Shown: positions 1-11,236, counted from the first letter of the stretch. The stretch: 64,000 nucleotides of DNA from Agapanthus africanus (GCA_030015575.1 JASDDO010000026.1:190241739-190305738); one strand, 5' to 3'. Notes: generated by a model from the letters alone, not told the origin. A program made the numbers and translations.

Positions 1-497
1 CAGGCTTCTGCTCTTCGGGAAGCCGCCATAGGCTGAGTGATCGGGAGGCTTGAGAAGACACCCAATTGAGCAGTTGTCAGGGGCCTCGCCGGTGCTTGCT
101 CGAGACGCCCAGTTGCTTTGTTGGTGTTGATGGCCTTGCCCCCAGCTGGGGCCAAGGAGAGCCGTTCAAACACAGACTTGCGTTTGGGTTGGGGCGCCTT
201 CGAGACCACCACATTTGGCATCTTGCCTTTCGAGACCGGTTTGTCTGTCCCCGGAGCTTGAGGAGCTGGGACGGCGTTAGCTGACACGAATAGAATAGAG
301 CCGAATGGTAGCGGCGGCTCTTCCCATTGTCGCCCAAGACTGGCCGGGAGGACCGTCCTGGAGTCCATCTTTATTGTGTAGGAGATGGGAGCTGTGTCGA
401 GATCTGAGCTGATCATTAGAAACATTGTTAAAAAGCGATTGCTTGAAAACCTGCAAGAAAAAGCATTATTTTAGTATAAATATAGACATGTATATTG

Positions 498-780
498 ATT
501 GAGTTCGCATGAACGTTTACCCCAAAATATGGGAAGAGAGATTAGTCCCACCGGGCGTGCCAGAATCTGTAGGGTGTTTTTCATCACCCCATTGAGATGG
601 GAATACGCACGCGCTTGTCAGGCGCATTACAGATTCCCCCTGCCTAGGGTAGGCCGGGGTTTAATGATTGTGGGGATCCGAATCTCCGGCAGCCACGGAC
701 TAAGCTGCCGTTAATTACCCCTTGCTTTTGAAGCGAGGGAACCTCTGATTGACGGGTTAAACTGGTCATGCGAACTCAAT
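498..780. repeat. Unit bounded by 15-bp perfect inverted repeats
   Basis: ATTGAGTTCGCATGA at 498-512 is the exact reverse complement of 766-780. The 253 bases between are more GC-rich than the surroundings and encode nothing recognisable. The flanks show no convincing target-site duplication, so it may be a foldback element, an old MITE or part of X. Confidence 0.5.
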
Positions 781-894
781 GTGCAGTGTTGTGTTTTGGA
801 TATACGTGTGTGTGTCTGTGTATATAAGGGGGGAAAGGCATCTAAAGGATGCGTGGGACCAGTGCCTCACGTGCCTAGCATGTGAGCGCTGGGC

Positions 895-1290
895 GCTAGA
901 GCACTAGGCGGTGGGCGCGAACGCTCTGGGCGCTGGGCGCGCCACGTGTCGGCATGTGGGCGCAAGCGCTATGGGCGCGACACGTGTCGGAATGTGGGCG
1001 CAAGCGCTCTGGACGGTGGGCGCGCCACGTGTCGGCACGTAGGCGCAAGCGCTCTGGGCGCTGGGCGCGCCACGTGTTGGCATGTGGGTGCAAGCGCTCT
1101 CGGTGCTAGGCGCGCCACGTGTCGGCACGTGGGCGCAAGCGCTCTGGGCACGGGCACGCCACGTTCTCGGCACGTGGGCGCAAGCGCTCTGGGCGCGCCA
1201 TGTGTCTGCACATAGGCGCAAGCGTTCTGGACACTGGGCACGCCACGTGTCTGCACGTGGCCAAGCGCTCTGGGCGCTAGACGCTGGGCG
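895..1290. repeat. Minisatellite of about 45 bp with CACGTG core
   Basis: The motif CACGTGTC or a close variant starts at 943, 981, 1026, 1071, 1116, 1160, 1199 and 1244, spacing 38-45 bp. Each unit also carries GCGCAAGCGCTCTGGGC. The array is very GC-rich against an AT-rich background, and CACGTG is the plant G-box. Units differ by point changes and two short deletions. The long open frames on both strands here are by-products of the period being a multiple of three and are not genes. Confidence 0.85.
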
Positions 1291-1717
1291 TCAAACAAAA
1301 AGGGGACTATGGTCCCCTCCTCTGGGAGCTGTGCTCCCGATTTGTGGGGTTAAACTCCCAAAAGTTTTAAAAATGATCCAAGAGGGGCTTCTTTGTTTCT
1401 CCCTTTTGTTCTGGATCTTCCTAAGATGGGATTTTTGGAGATGGGTCTCCTCCATCCTCCTTTATTGGCTGGGTCTTGAAGAACAAGAAGTATGAGATCT
1501 TAAAGATCTCTTCTTTTTGAGATCTGATGGGAGATCCGAGTTCCCCTTTGTGGGTTTCATGGTGGAAAACTACTTAGTTTTGGAAAAGAAAGAGTAAAAC
1601 TCTTGATTTAATTCAAAAGAAATGAGATGGTTTAGAACCATGGAGAAGGAGCAGGAGGCACAAAGAACCCTAGTTTTTAGGGAATGAAAAATTGTATATT
1701 TTATTCATCATGATGTT

Positions 1718-1729
1718 GCCTTTTATAGG
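1718..1729 (-). promoter_or_regulatory. TATA box of element X LTR
   Basis: The minus strand reads CCTATAAAAGGC, a near-ideal plant TATA box, about 315 bp inside the LTR start at 2041. That is a usual U3 length and gives X its minus orientation. A transcript would start near 1690. Confidence 0.55.
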
Positions 1730-1997
1730 CTTACATATTTGCATATAGCCCCTTGGGCTTTTCAAAATGGTATTTTGCCTATCCCATGGCTCATGTGCCA
1801 TTTCTTTTTGCACATAAGCCATGAGCTTACAAAAATTTGGCTTTATGCCCATTTTGTTTACATTCATGCAAAAAAAATTACATAAAAATTATTTATTACA
1901 TGATTTTGTTGTTGGCATGGGGAGACTTGGCCGCGGGCTCGGCTTGGGCATGGGCCCGCTTGACCTGGGCTTGGGCCCACCAGGCTTGGGGTCGACC

Positions 1998-2034
1998 TTG
2001 ACTTTGACTTGGTCAACCAGGTGCAAATTTTGAC
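1998..2034 (-). promoter_or_regulatory. Cluster of W-box cores in the U3 of X
   Basis: Four TTGAC/GTCAA cores lie within 37 bp (1998-2002, 2004-2008, 2012-2016, 2030-2034). TTGAC is the binding core of plant WRKY factors, and stress-responsive LTR promoters often carry it. Binding here is inference. Confidence 0.35.
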
Positions 2035-2041
2035 CCCAACA

Positions 2042-2770
2042 ACTGCCTCCATGTGGCTCGGGACAGTACCCAACTAAAACCTGTTTGCACGACTCCTTTG
2101 AGCCATAGTAGGGTAGTAATCAAAGTACAGTGGGAACTCACATGAGAAAAATGATGATCTCAGGTCGATGAACTAACCTGTACATATGTTACCAGGGAAC
2201 TGCTATCTGACGTCAGGTATAATACCAACTAGTATGTTCCCGGCGAGTCCTGTCCGGTGTACTCATAACCCAATGAGCACCTGTATACATCTTTGGTGAA
2301 CCAACTGACACCAATGGCTTGTGAGACCGGCCACCGCCCCTCGTCGGGGTCTCAACTGTATACACTAGTCTACTAGTGGAGTATCGATGCCCAGTCTCGA
2401 AACTCCCACGACTAGGGACCACTTTAAGGATGTTCTTATAGACTGCCCAACTCTCACGTATATGATTGCCATCATACTGCTGGTAGTCAAGCAAGAATCC
2501 TATGGGCTCTATCAACGTGCAATAGTGACCTGTAAGGTCACCTAAAGTAGTACACGATGATAAAGATAAACCATGGTAGCATACTATTCTCTATCAACGT
2601 GTAATAGTGAACTACAATGTCACCTAACATATGTACACGATGATAAAGACAAACCAGATAGTATACAAACCACTCGAGTAAGACTGTCCTATCGGTATAG
2701 GTCCTCCCTCAATCATTGCAATCACGTGGCTGTGATCCAATAATTGACTCTGAGGGCACTATATCCAACA
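2042..2770 (-). repeat. 3' LTR of element A, partial (interrupted by X)
   Basis: It matches 9884-10612 with about 6% mismatches and ends in ...ATCCAACA, the complement of the LTR start TGTTGGAT. The remaining 1.4 kb of this LTR should lie left of the window, beyond X. Confidence 0.85.
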
Positions 2771-2786
2771 ATCTCCCACTTGCACT
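2771..2786 (-). promoter_or_regulatory. Polypurine tract of element A
   Basis: The minus strand reads GTGCAAGTGGGAGAT directly before the LTR start, the plus-strand primer site of reverse transcription. The same tract is kept in C and E. Confidence 0.75.
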
Positions 2787-2799
2787 CAAAGCTAATTAT

Positions 2800-5700
2800 T
2801 GCGATGTCGCATACTCACAGCCCGTGTGATACCAAACACCCAGCTCCTCTACCGATCAGTCTCACAAAGCCCATTTGTGAAACTATTGCGTTCGAGGAAT
2901 AGCATCAGCTAGTGGATCCGCCCTGATGTTTCTTTCTATGTCTCTCTTTATCTCAAGTTCGCGGAGAAAGCCATCTCCCGAAATGAGCAATACATGTCTT
3001 AGAATATGTCTGGATAACTGATGGGACCTAACTCATAAATGAACTCCAAATCCAAACTTCTTAGACTGTATCGTCAACTGAACCTAATCAGTATCCTGCG
3101 CCATGCCTCCCACAGTATCCGCTTGGACCTCCTGTCCAAGCAACTGCCCCTCGTTAGAGGGAAAACTATAACTCTGACAGTCACTCTGTCATCAAGGTCA
3201 CCTTGGAAGCCTGGAATGATAATCGTCTCCCGAAAGAGATTGTTGTTATCATATCCCTAGAATATCCACTTATGTTCTAAAACTGCTTCCGAACGTTTCT
3301 CCAGGATAGGATTAATATCAGCTTACTACATCTCGTATAAAAACAATATCTGGTGTGGTACTTGACATCTCATGATTGACTCAATTGCCTAAGCAAGTGA
3401 TCTGCCAATCATGCACATCCCTCTCCCCTTTAGTCTGTAAGACACCTTTAGAAAGGGTGACTCCATCACCTGCAGGTACACTACCATGTCTCGAGTCGTC
3501 CATTCTAAAGCAATTTTAGAATGCTGTCTAAGTACCTAGATTGGGAAACTTCCCAAATCTAGATCTAAAACCATAGATCTAGTAACCATAATGTCTGGTA
3601 TGATATCCAATTTCTATATGGAGAAACTACTGTGTGACAACCAAAGTATAACCGATTGTAGTATAAGAATTTCACTTCCTACTGTGTGTATGTCATCCAA
3701 ATACCAGGACATCACACCCTACTACCTTCTTAACAGATCCATCATCTATTCTGATGAAGTCAAACCTATGACTGTCACATCAGAAATAGATGACTATCTC
3801 CGCTATATCTGCTTTAGCCCATAAATAGACACAAGCTACTTGTCCACTATGCTTCCTCTTCTCCCACTGACTACGAAAACCCTCTGGCGGAGTCATACAC
3901 ACGTACACTTCTAAAGCTCGTTTAGAACGACGCTATACTCATCCTCCTGCCGGGTCTCACAATCTGGAACAACAGCAATGGCAAGTTTGGGTAAACAAAA
4001 ACCTCCCTATCACCGTCCTTAAGCATACCGAAGTACCTCTCGAGTGCCTGAGGTTACCCACCATATCTGCGGAGTGGTCAATCGAATGTCAAACCAGATT
4101 GAATCTTTAGGTTCTTATCAAATTTTCAGTAATCGTTTGCGGTTCTGGAATCACTTCCAGTTCTACCATACTCCCACTACTGTTTTCTGAAGAAAAAAAT
4201 CCATTTTTCTAAAACTTTGGCGAGTCAAGAACAATATCACTATTGATCTTCCAGATGGTAGAAAATCAACCCTCGTCATAACCCGGGTCAATCCACAAAC
4301 AACTATTACAGAAACGTGCCTTGAGTTATCCAGAGTCTGGTTTTAAGTATAAGCCGGACAACTCCCCGTACCTTAACATTGTTAAGATATAAACTATTCT
4401 ATATCCAATATAAAAACAGAGGCACTAATTTAATCAGAACCAGATTTAAATCATGCATCTGTCTTTAGTGCATGTCAACTAAATGGAGAGAGGCCGATCA
4501 ATATTACTCAACTTAGGAATACATCCAGATATGAGTAACCTGAAAGAGAAGCAAGTTCTCATAATTATTACTATCAACTGAATAGCATACACAAGTATCT
4601 ACTTTTTCGATCACTATCAAGAATCCTGATACTTGCAACGCCTGGTTCTCTACTTCATTCTTATACCTATAACTTCTCAAAACTTGGACCTTGCATTTCT
4701 ACGAAACACATGTCTAAGAACCAGAGAAGTCAAAAGTAAACAGAATATAGTACGAGTACCAACCCCTCTGTCCTCATGGACACTGGACAACATACAATAC
4801 TCTGTATAAGTCCCCTGAGTCTAATAACTCACTCCCTATGTGTCGTAGGTTGAAAACTGTACTTATGGTTAAGAAGAATTACACCGCTGTTTAATGCTCC
4901 TTACCTAACCATCCACTGATATTGGTAAATGTCATGGACATAATTTCGAAATGTTATATCTCACATTATGAAAATAAACGTACAGATATATCAATTTGAA
5001 ATTGTTGCACAACAACGGATATTCAAAACCAAATATCTGCCGTCCGGCAAACAACCCACGTGATTTCCTCAAATATCACCAATTACAACGAATCCAGATA
5101 TAATGAGGATGATCACACAATTCCCAATAACTGACTCCCACTCATCATCTGTAAAATCATACAGATGTGAGAATCAAACCGGGTAAATACATACCCTAGA
5201 GCAAGGGCTAATTGGGAAATCAGTTTTCTTTTAACAGTACACAGTGAAACTGAAACATGTAAATGTTTCGAAGGGGTATCCGGGTATTCCTAGTAATGCC
5301 TCTTCCATTATCAGATTCACAATTGTAACCGTATATTTCTTTGCCATCTCTCCAAATCCCTTTATATGTCTTTAGTCATTACCTTCTGCACACCCCTTTA
5401 GGCTAAGTGGTTTTCTTCATTCCCTACCGTTCGGCACCAGCCTATGGTTTGGAAGAAGACTATCCAATAAGTATAATAGGTGTACTGCCCTAATCCTAGG
5501 AGCACTCGCAACCCGAGAGAAGGTAAAGATAAAAGACAAACGAATAAAACCTTATTCCTATTTCTCCTGAACCAGAATCAATCCCCGAACTGGAACAAGT
5601 TCCTTCGAGTTCGTATATAACCATACGATGGATTATCCAAATAAACTGTGGATCTTCGTAGTGATACGGGGTGTTCTGGAGAAATACAAAGGTGATGTAG

Positions 5701-6196
5701 GATTGGCGAAGAAATACTTGGTTTGGTCGTGTATAGCAGTCGCAATTTACTTTGCCCTCTTACTAATCCCTTTATTTGTCTTTACTTAATACCTTCTGTA
5801 CACCATTTAGGCTAAATGGTTTTCTTCATTCCCTAACGTTCGGCACCTGCCTATGATTTGGAAGAAGACTATCCAATTAACATAATAGGTGTACTGTCCT
5901 AATACAAGGAACACTCGCAACCTGAGAAATGGTAAAAGGAAAAGGCAACTGAATAGTCCTATTCGTTTTCTCTAGAACCGGAAACCATGCTCGAATAAGT
6001 TCCTTCAAGTTCGTATATAACCATACGATGGTTTTATCCAATGGAAGTGGATATTCGTAGTAATACGGGGTGTTCTGGAGATAAGGGTAAAAGTAGGAGT
6101 GGCAACGAGGTATGCAACTCTGACAATCCAAAAGCCAGTGTTTATAAGAAGGATCGGTTAACTTGGTCACTGAGTCATAGTCAAGGGTCGGGCCAT
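2800..6196 (-). pseudogene. pol: Element A copia pol remnant (protease-integrase-RT-RNase H), gag absent
   Basis: Nucleotide alignment by eye to the better preserved C polyprotein shows the order RNase H (about 2860-3260), RT-connection (about 3300-3900), RT (about 3900-4150), integrase (about 4150-5000) and protease (about 5000-5230), read right to left. Examples are the catalytic-region counterpart near 2990-3030 (AGAATATGTCTGGA, as in C near 45750) and the AGCAATGGCAAG string at 3974 matching C at 46850. Frames are broken every 100-250 bp by stops and indels. The start codon is ATG at 6194-6196 after AG-CGACC, as in C, and no zinc knuckle is present. The 97-codon frame at 5877-6170 lies in the duplicated N-terminal part and has no known domain. 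Confidence 0.65.
5342..6085 (-). repeat. About 410-bp tandem duplication inside element A
   Basis: 5342-5676 and 5753-6080 share long runs, for example TTCGGCACC, GAAGAAGACTATCCAAT, AACCATACGATGG and TACGGGGTGTTCTGG, with about 15% differences and small indels. The segment has no counterpart in C, D or E at the same place, so A's N-terminal region is about 800 bp longer than theirs. It holds no recognisable domain. Confidence 0.75.
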
Positions 6197-6501
6197 GGTC
6201 GCTGCCAAAGAGAGAGAAAAGAAATACTCAGCGTGCACTCTAACCTAGATCAGAATAGTTATCAATTTATCTAATCAGGAAACCTCCCACTGTATCGTCA
6301 AATTCTCCTCCAAACCTGAAAGAAGAATTAGCCGGGATCACCCGAGGAGAAAACCAACTCATAAGTGGGAATCGGGATCCAACTATCATCGCTTGATAAC
6401 GTGATGGAATCCACTCACGTTATCACACTCCAGAAGGTATGCGAATATCTGGCAAGTTTCAGTTTCTTTAGAAACTCCTGATGTGATTTTTACCCCATGC
6501 T

Positions 6502-6710
6502 CTTATGACCTTGACGAAGGCCAAAAATCATAAGTCATATGTCATGTTCTACCCGTCATTGTCAAGGTTAATTTGAACCCACCCGTACAAGCCCTTGACG
6601 AAGGTCAACAAGGCTATACGACTGTTCCAAACCAACGCATCTATCTATGCAGCAGAAAGGTAACAAGCAACTACCATTCACTATGCCTGGACGAAGGTCA
6701 ACAAACATAG
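6502..6710 (-). promoter_or_regulatory. Three-hairpin leader module, element A
   Basis: Three hairpins at 6681-6710, 6585-6619 and 6502-6534 share the inner core UUGRC-CUUC-GUCAA (the first has one mismatch). Outer arms differ: GCUAUG/CAUAGU, AGCC/GG(g)CU and CUUAUGA/UCAUAAG. The same three positions are occupied by different but complementary arms in C, D, E and F. Confidence 0.65.
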
Positions 6711-6839
6711 CATGAATACTAAGTGCTACCCGTATGAAATGACGGAGGGCTACGAATGGTTTTTGGCGAAAAACGTTTAACGTAATGAACTTGATATCGT
6801 CGAAGGAACCGGATAGCTTTTTATAAAAATATAGTGGCG

Positions 6840-7082
6840 AAGACCTTTGCTAAAGAGGTCACTATCGGTGAAGGGATCTCGGCTCTTTCCATACAGAATG
6901 AGGTGCAGGATATTCCAACTGAATACCACTGTGCAAAGCAAAAGGCAATCGGCTATAGTGAAGTTATTATCCAGACGCAAACTTCTGTCCGAGGGGTCAC
7001 TCCAGGTGAAGGGATCTCGGCCCTTGCCTCGTCGACTGAGGTGCGGGATATTCCAACTGAATACCACTGTGCTAAACAAAAG
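6840..7082 (-). promoter_or_regulatory. Tandem stem-loop pair, element A leader
   Basis: Two copies, about 140 bp apart, contain GGTGAAGGGATCTCGG and end in a GAGG...CCTC stem-loop. The second keeps CCUC-AGUCGAC-GAGG; the first has lost pairing. Homologous pairs exist in C, D and E. Confidence 0.6.
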
Positions 7083-7232
7083 AGAACGTCCTTGCAATAA
7101 CAGATTTTTTCCGAAAAATGTTCCAACAACATCAGAATAGGTTTGTTTAACTTGCATTTATCTGAATCAATGCTGTCCGATCAATTAATCACACCACCAA
7201 AAAAACGAAAATATGATCTACGTATATGCCAT

Positions 7233-7309
7233 CCGCATTCGCCACTGGGTCCCGTCATCACCTGTTAGGTTACTTAACTAACGACAGAGCGGGGACTGGA
7301 CTAGCGCGG
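7233..7309 (-). promoter_or_regulatory. CCGCATT-closed structured module, element A
   Basis: CCGCATT (7233-7239) and AGCGCGG (7303-7309) bracket an inner hairpin GTTAG...CTAAC. The counterpart in C is perfectly closed (CCGCATT/AATGCGG), so A's outer arm has partly decayed. Confidence 0.55.
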
Positions 7310-7504
7310 GTATAAAACATATACAAAATCTACTAGTATATATATCAATATATAATATTCGCTCTTGGCATGATAAAATGCAACATCACAGAAATGTAAT
7401 AAGCATCACAGAACAATATAGATAATCTGGGATCCCCGGGTTTCATAGAGCCGCTACTGAAACCCGACGTTCCCCTGGTCATGTGGATAGCCTGTGTAAT
7501 GAAA

Positions 7505-7770
7505 TCCTAAATCCCTACGGGCGCGGCAAGTTACCCGCCAAAACCTGAAGCGAGGCAGCCCCCTTCAACAACGTGAATGGACCACCCCGCATTTCAAGGA
7601 ATCCGGTAACTTGAGCACCCCTCCTTGGGTCAACCTGTACCCCGTACGAGTGCGGCGAATAGCCCGCCAATTCTAGAGTAAAACCCCCTCCGTCTCAAAG
7701 CCATGAGATGCGGGCCCGTTTCCCTCTAGAACCCGGCTATCCGTGCACCCCACCGCGGGGCAATCCTAGT
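7505..7770 (-). repeat. Mosaic tandem segment: F-type next to C-type leader
   Basis: 7505-7640 matches F at about 34258-34395 (shared CTACGGG, TTCAACAAC/CTCAACAAC, ATTTCAAGG/ACTTCAAGG, CTTGGGTC). 7640-7770 matches C at about 50290-50437 (shared TACGAG, CCAATTCT, GAACCCGG). C, D, E and F each have only one copy. Confidence 0.65.
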
Positions 7771-8492
7771 ACAGAAAGTAAAATATACAACGGGTACATC
7801 GACCTCAGCCTGGTCGTGCCCCAAAAGAATAATATACAAACAGGCAGTGACGATAGTCCACATGTCGGACGCTCGCCCCGCAATATCAAATGTACAAATA
7901 CAACCAAACTGTACTAACAATGCATCCAGGTTATCCACCATGACAAATCCGCAACATCACAGCACAACACAGAACATCAACGTGAATGTCCCGTTCGCAA
8001 ATCCGTCTAAAAGAACTATAGCAATTAGACACGATTTACCGATCAAATGACATTCACGGTCGCAGATATAATGTAAATACTGTGAACTAACATGTTTAAA
8101 ATTTTCGATCGACAAAATTTCCCGAAGTGGGCCCCAAGTACAATTCCCAGTACTCAAACAAATATGGGCCCAAAACAAAAATACCAGAAACCCCAATTCC
8201 AACACAGAGAGAACTGTAGAAATTTTGGTGCCCTAATGCTACAGTATGGCGGCGGAACCGCGGACAAAACGTGGGTACGGCCGTGGTTCCACGGCGCTAC
8301 AGTGCAATCAATGCACCAAATTTTCTCAGAACTCTTAGAAAAGCCTGCACATATTTATGCAATATACCAAATAATTTTGTGACAACAAAAAAATTTCGAC
8401 AGAAACAGCACATTTTGAAATCGCGGTTTCGGAATTTTTGTTCGATCGAAGTTCTAAATACGTTAGAGCAAGCTAGTAAAGGTTAATAGTAT

Positions 8493-8505
8493 GGCTCTGA
8501 TACCA
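8493..8505 (-). promoter_or_regulatory. Primer-binding site (tRNA initiator Met), element A
   Basis: The minus strand reads TGGTATCAGAGCC immediately after the LTR end. It is complementary to the 3' end of plant initiator-Met tRNA, the usual minus-strand primer of plant copia elements. Confidence 0.85.
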
Positions 8506-10612
8506 TGTAAGTCTACGGTAGTGCCCCGGCCGTCTTTCCGAGGCCAAAATGCGGAAACGAAAACTTTTTCAAACTAGAAACCGGCACTATCGTATGCTTA
8601 AAACCTAGATCGAACCATTAACCTATAATTAGAAACTAGAGAAAGGGTTGGAAATCTATACCGATCGATCCGTGTCCTTCGGTCTTTGGCAACCATCCCA
8701 AGCTCTTCGCGGCAACTCCGGTCTCGATCTCCTCGTCGGAAAGGACACCACATCATCGATTCTTTTTACGGGCTCCCCCTTCATCCGAAGCAACTCGGGC
8801 ACGAAGTCTGCTCGCCGACGTGTCCAAGGTGATGTAGAGAATGTTTGTGATCATTTTTTCTCTTGCATCCATGGATTTGGATGGAGGTTAGAGGTGTTGC
8901 CATTGATGGAGATAATGTGCTAGAGGAAGAAGAAGAAGAAGAGCTTTTCTTTTTCCTTTTGTGATATGTGTGTGATAAAAATGAGAGAGAGTGAGAAGAA
9001 TAATATGAGAGCTAACAACCATCACATGGCTGCCCTTCCTCGCCCTTCCTCCCATTTCATCCACAAATCAATCACTAAATGTGACATTTTTCACAAAAAA
9101 GAGACCATAAGTCACTATATTTGTCTATGTCACATTTAATGAATCTCATGATGAATTCTAGTCCATTATTTCTAAATGCAAACATTAATCCAAATGTTTG
9201 CCACAACAAAAAGATACGGCAACATCTAAAGTAAACTCGTGACGGATCACAAAGATACCCCTCACCTGTATTTACATACCTGGATCCGCATTCCGACTGA
9301 ATGCGAATGCGATGAGACTAAAGTAATCCAACAAATCTAATATTAGGATCCGGCTTAAACCAAAGCCCACTAGTATGATCCACCCGATCATGATCCGTGC
9401 ACTACTACACGTATATGATCGGACCCTACCATATATCATACGGCCTCTACAACGTTTCGCCCGAAACTTGAGAAACTGTCTATGGGGGACACTAAAGACT
9501 CGTCAATACTTTGGCTGTGGATTTAACCACTAGCACGTCAGAGGTACTAGCCGTACGTAACGGGCTATCAGGTATTGACCAAAAGGGAGGTCGATGAGCG
9601 AACTCATCCTAACACTCTACTGAGCCTGTCAGTGACAATATCCGTACAGTTCGGTCCGTTCACCTATGTGCATCGCATGTCGGCCCTAGGGGGTTGGTAA
9701 AAGTCATACCCCAAAAAGCGGTACAAGTCGTGTTGGAGTGTTGCCCAGAACACCCTGAGATACTACTGGAATACCTACCAATAAATCTCCTGCCTTGGCC
9801 AAGGACTTCTTGTAATGGCTCTGCTAGACATAGCGCGATCTCACCCCCAATACAGGGAGAGACGAAACCTTACCGATCCGCTCACTGCCTCCATGTGGCT
9901 CGGGACTGTACCCAACTAAAACCTGTTTGCACGACTCCTTTGAGCCGTGGTAGGGTAGTAATCAAAGTAAAGTGGGAACTCACACGAGACAAATGACGAT
10001 CTCAGGTCGATGAACTAACATGTACACATGTCACTAGGGAATTGCTATCTGACGTCAAGTATAATACCGACTAGTATGTTCCCGGCGATTCCTGTCCGGT
10101 GTACTCATAACCCAATGAGCACCTGTATACATCTTAGGTGAACCAACTGACACCAATGTCTTGTGAGACCGGTCACCGCCCCTTATCGGGGTCTCGACTG
10201 TATACACTAGTCTACTAGTGGAATATCGATGCCCAGTCTCGAAACTCCCATTACTAGGGACCACTTTAAGTATGTGCTTATAGACTACCCAACTCTCATG
10301 TATATGATTGCCATCATACTGCTGGTAGTCAAGCAAGAATCCTATGGGCTCTATCAACGTGGAATAGTGACCTGTAAGGTCACCTAAACCAGTACACGAT
10401 GATAAAGATAAACCATGGTAGCATACTATTCTCTATCAACGTGTAATAGTGAACTACAATATCACCTAAAGCATGTACACGATGATAAAGACAAACCAGA
10501 TAGTATACAAAGCTCTGGAGTAAGACTGTCCTACTGGTATAGGACCTCCCTCAATCATTGCAATCACGTGCCTGTGATCCAATAATTGACTCTGAGGGCA
10601 CTATATCCAACA
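8506..10612 (-). repeat. 5' LTR of element A, complete (2107 bp)
   Basis: It is bounded by TG...CA (plus strand TGTAAGTC...ATCCAACA), with the PBS on one side and B sequence on the other. It contains a (GAA)n run at 8926-8945. Open frames such as 8648-8923 and 10055-10357 have no known domain and are not kept open in other family members. Confidence 0.85.
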
Positions 10613-11236
10613 TTCCAAGTTTCAAGGTTCGTGTTTGTGCAAGCTGTAGGGTATATTTTTTCAGAATTTAGACTTAAACTTAGGGATTATTTTTCAGACT
10701 TATAATTTAATAAAAATATCAATACTTTTCCTTTATTTGACTTAGCCCAAGAAGTGAACTCAAAATTTGCCTTTTTCTAAGTAAACTACAAAGTCATATA
10801 TTTTTCTACCGTTAAATTTTAAGAGAGGTTATTTTTAGGGTTTTTAATTCACTAAGTCTAGGATCTAGTTGTTTCAAGCTAGTTAACCTTCTTGTCAAAC
10901 TCAAGTCAATTATAGCTAAAATTGAATGTTTTAATTTTTAGAATTTTTCAGTTTTTATTTGATTTTTATGGGTTTTAAAATAAGTATGCAAATGCAAAAA
11001 TATACACATGAGTGCGAAGGAACAAACCTTACCGAGCACACCCCAAAACTTAAACTTGACAGTGTCCTCACTGTCATGCCGCACCAAGAGGGGAAAAAAT
11101 GTCGGCACTCCCTGTTTATTTATTTATTTTTTTAAATTTTTTTATTGTTGAAAGAAAAACAAAATATATATACAAAAAGGTCCCCCCAAACTTAAATGAG
11201 ACAGTGTTTCCACTGTTTATGCGTTAAAATTCAGAG
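10613..11236 (-). other. 3'-untranslated-like part of element B
   Basis: This AT-rich stretch carries two copies of a motif of the type CCCCAAACTTAAA...ACAGTGT...CACTGT (11040-11075 and 11185-11220). Such motifs are typical of the region before the 3' LTR in Athila/Tat elements. No gene is seen. Confidence 0.4.

Larger units (their letters stand above)
1..2041 (-). mobile_element. Element X: LTR-retrotransposon terminus, 5' LTR edge at 2041
   Basis: The right edge is set by comparison: element A's LTR resumes at 2042 exactly where its other copy continues at 9884, so the bases up to 2041 are an insertion. Read on the minus strand the insert begins TGTTGGGGTC, a normal LTR start, followed by a U3-like stretch with W-box cores and a strong TATA box at 1718-1729. 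Further in come a 45-bp minisatellite (895-1290) and a unit bounded by inverted repeats (498-780). I see no primer-binding site, no polyprotein and no left edge, so LTR length and superfamily are unknown. The open frames in this part have no recognisable domain. Bases 1-497 and 1291-1700 hold nothing else I can name. Confidence 0.5.
6197..8492 (-). other. Long untranslated leader of element A
   Basis: About 2.3 kb separates the PBS from the first coding ATG. It holds, in the sense direction, a GC-rich palindrome (8248-8302), a duplicated mosaic segment (7505-7770), the CCGCATT-closed module (7233-7309), a tandem stem-loop pair (6840-7082), three core hairpins (6502-6710) and a splice-acceptor-like AG at about 6202. 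It encodes no recognisable protein. Confidence 0.7.
2042..10612 (-). mobile_element. Element A: gag-less Angela/BARE-like Ty1-copia retrotransposon, old
   Basis: Order on the minus strand: 5' LTR 8506-10612, initiator-Met PBS 8493-8505, leader 6197-8492, decayed coding region 6196-2800, polypurine tract 2786-2771, 3' LTR 2770-2042 cut by X. The two LTR copies differ at roughly 6% of about 730 aligned bases. A is inserted in Athila-like element B. The expected right-hand 5-bp target duplication is TTCCA at 10613-10617; its partner lies outside the window. The coding part is the most decayed of the copia elements here. Confidence 0.85.

Noticed and set aside
498..780. Calling the inverted-repeat unit a MITE
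   Set aside because: No 2-, 3-, 8- or 9-bp target duplication is visible at its ends.
895..1290. Regular repeats resembling a CRISPR array
   Set aside because: Units are contiguous, with no unique spacers, and this is plant retroelement DNA; the same holds for the 29-bp array at 36892-37036.
904..1495. Long overlapping open frames on both strands with Cys/His/Arg-rich repeats
   Set aside because: They arise from the 45-bp minisatellite, whose period is divisible by three; all frames stay open together and no domain or start context supports a gene.
9884..10612. 2042-2770 and 9884-10612 as an independent dispersed repeat
   Set aside because: Position beside the PBS on one side and the polypurine tract on the other shows they are the two LTRs of element A.
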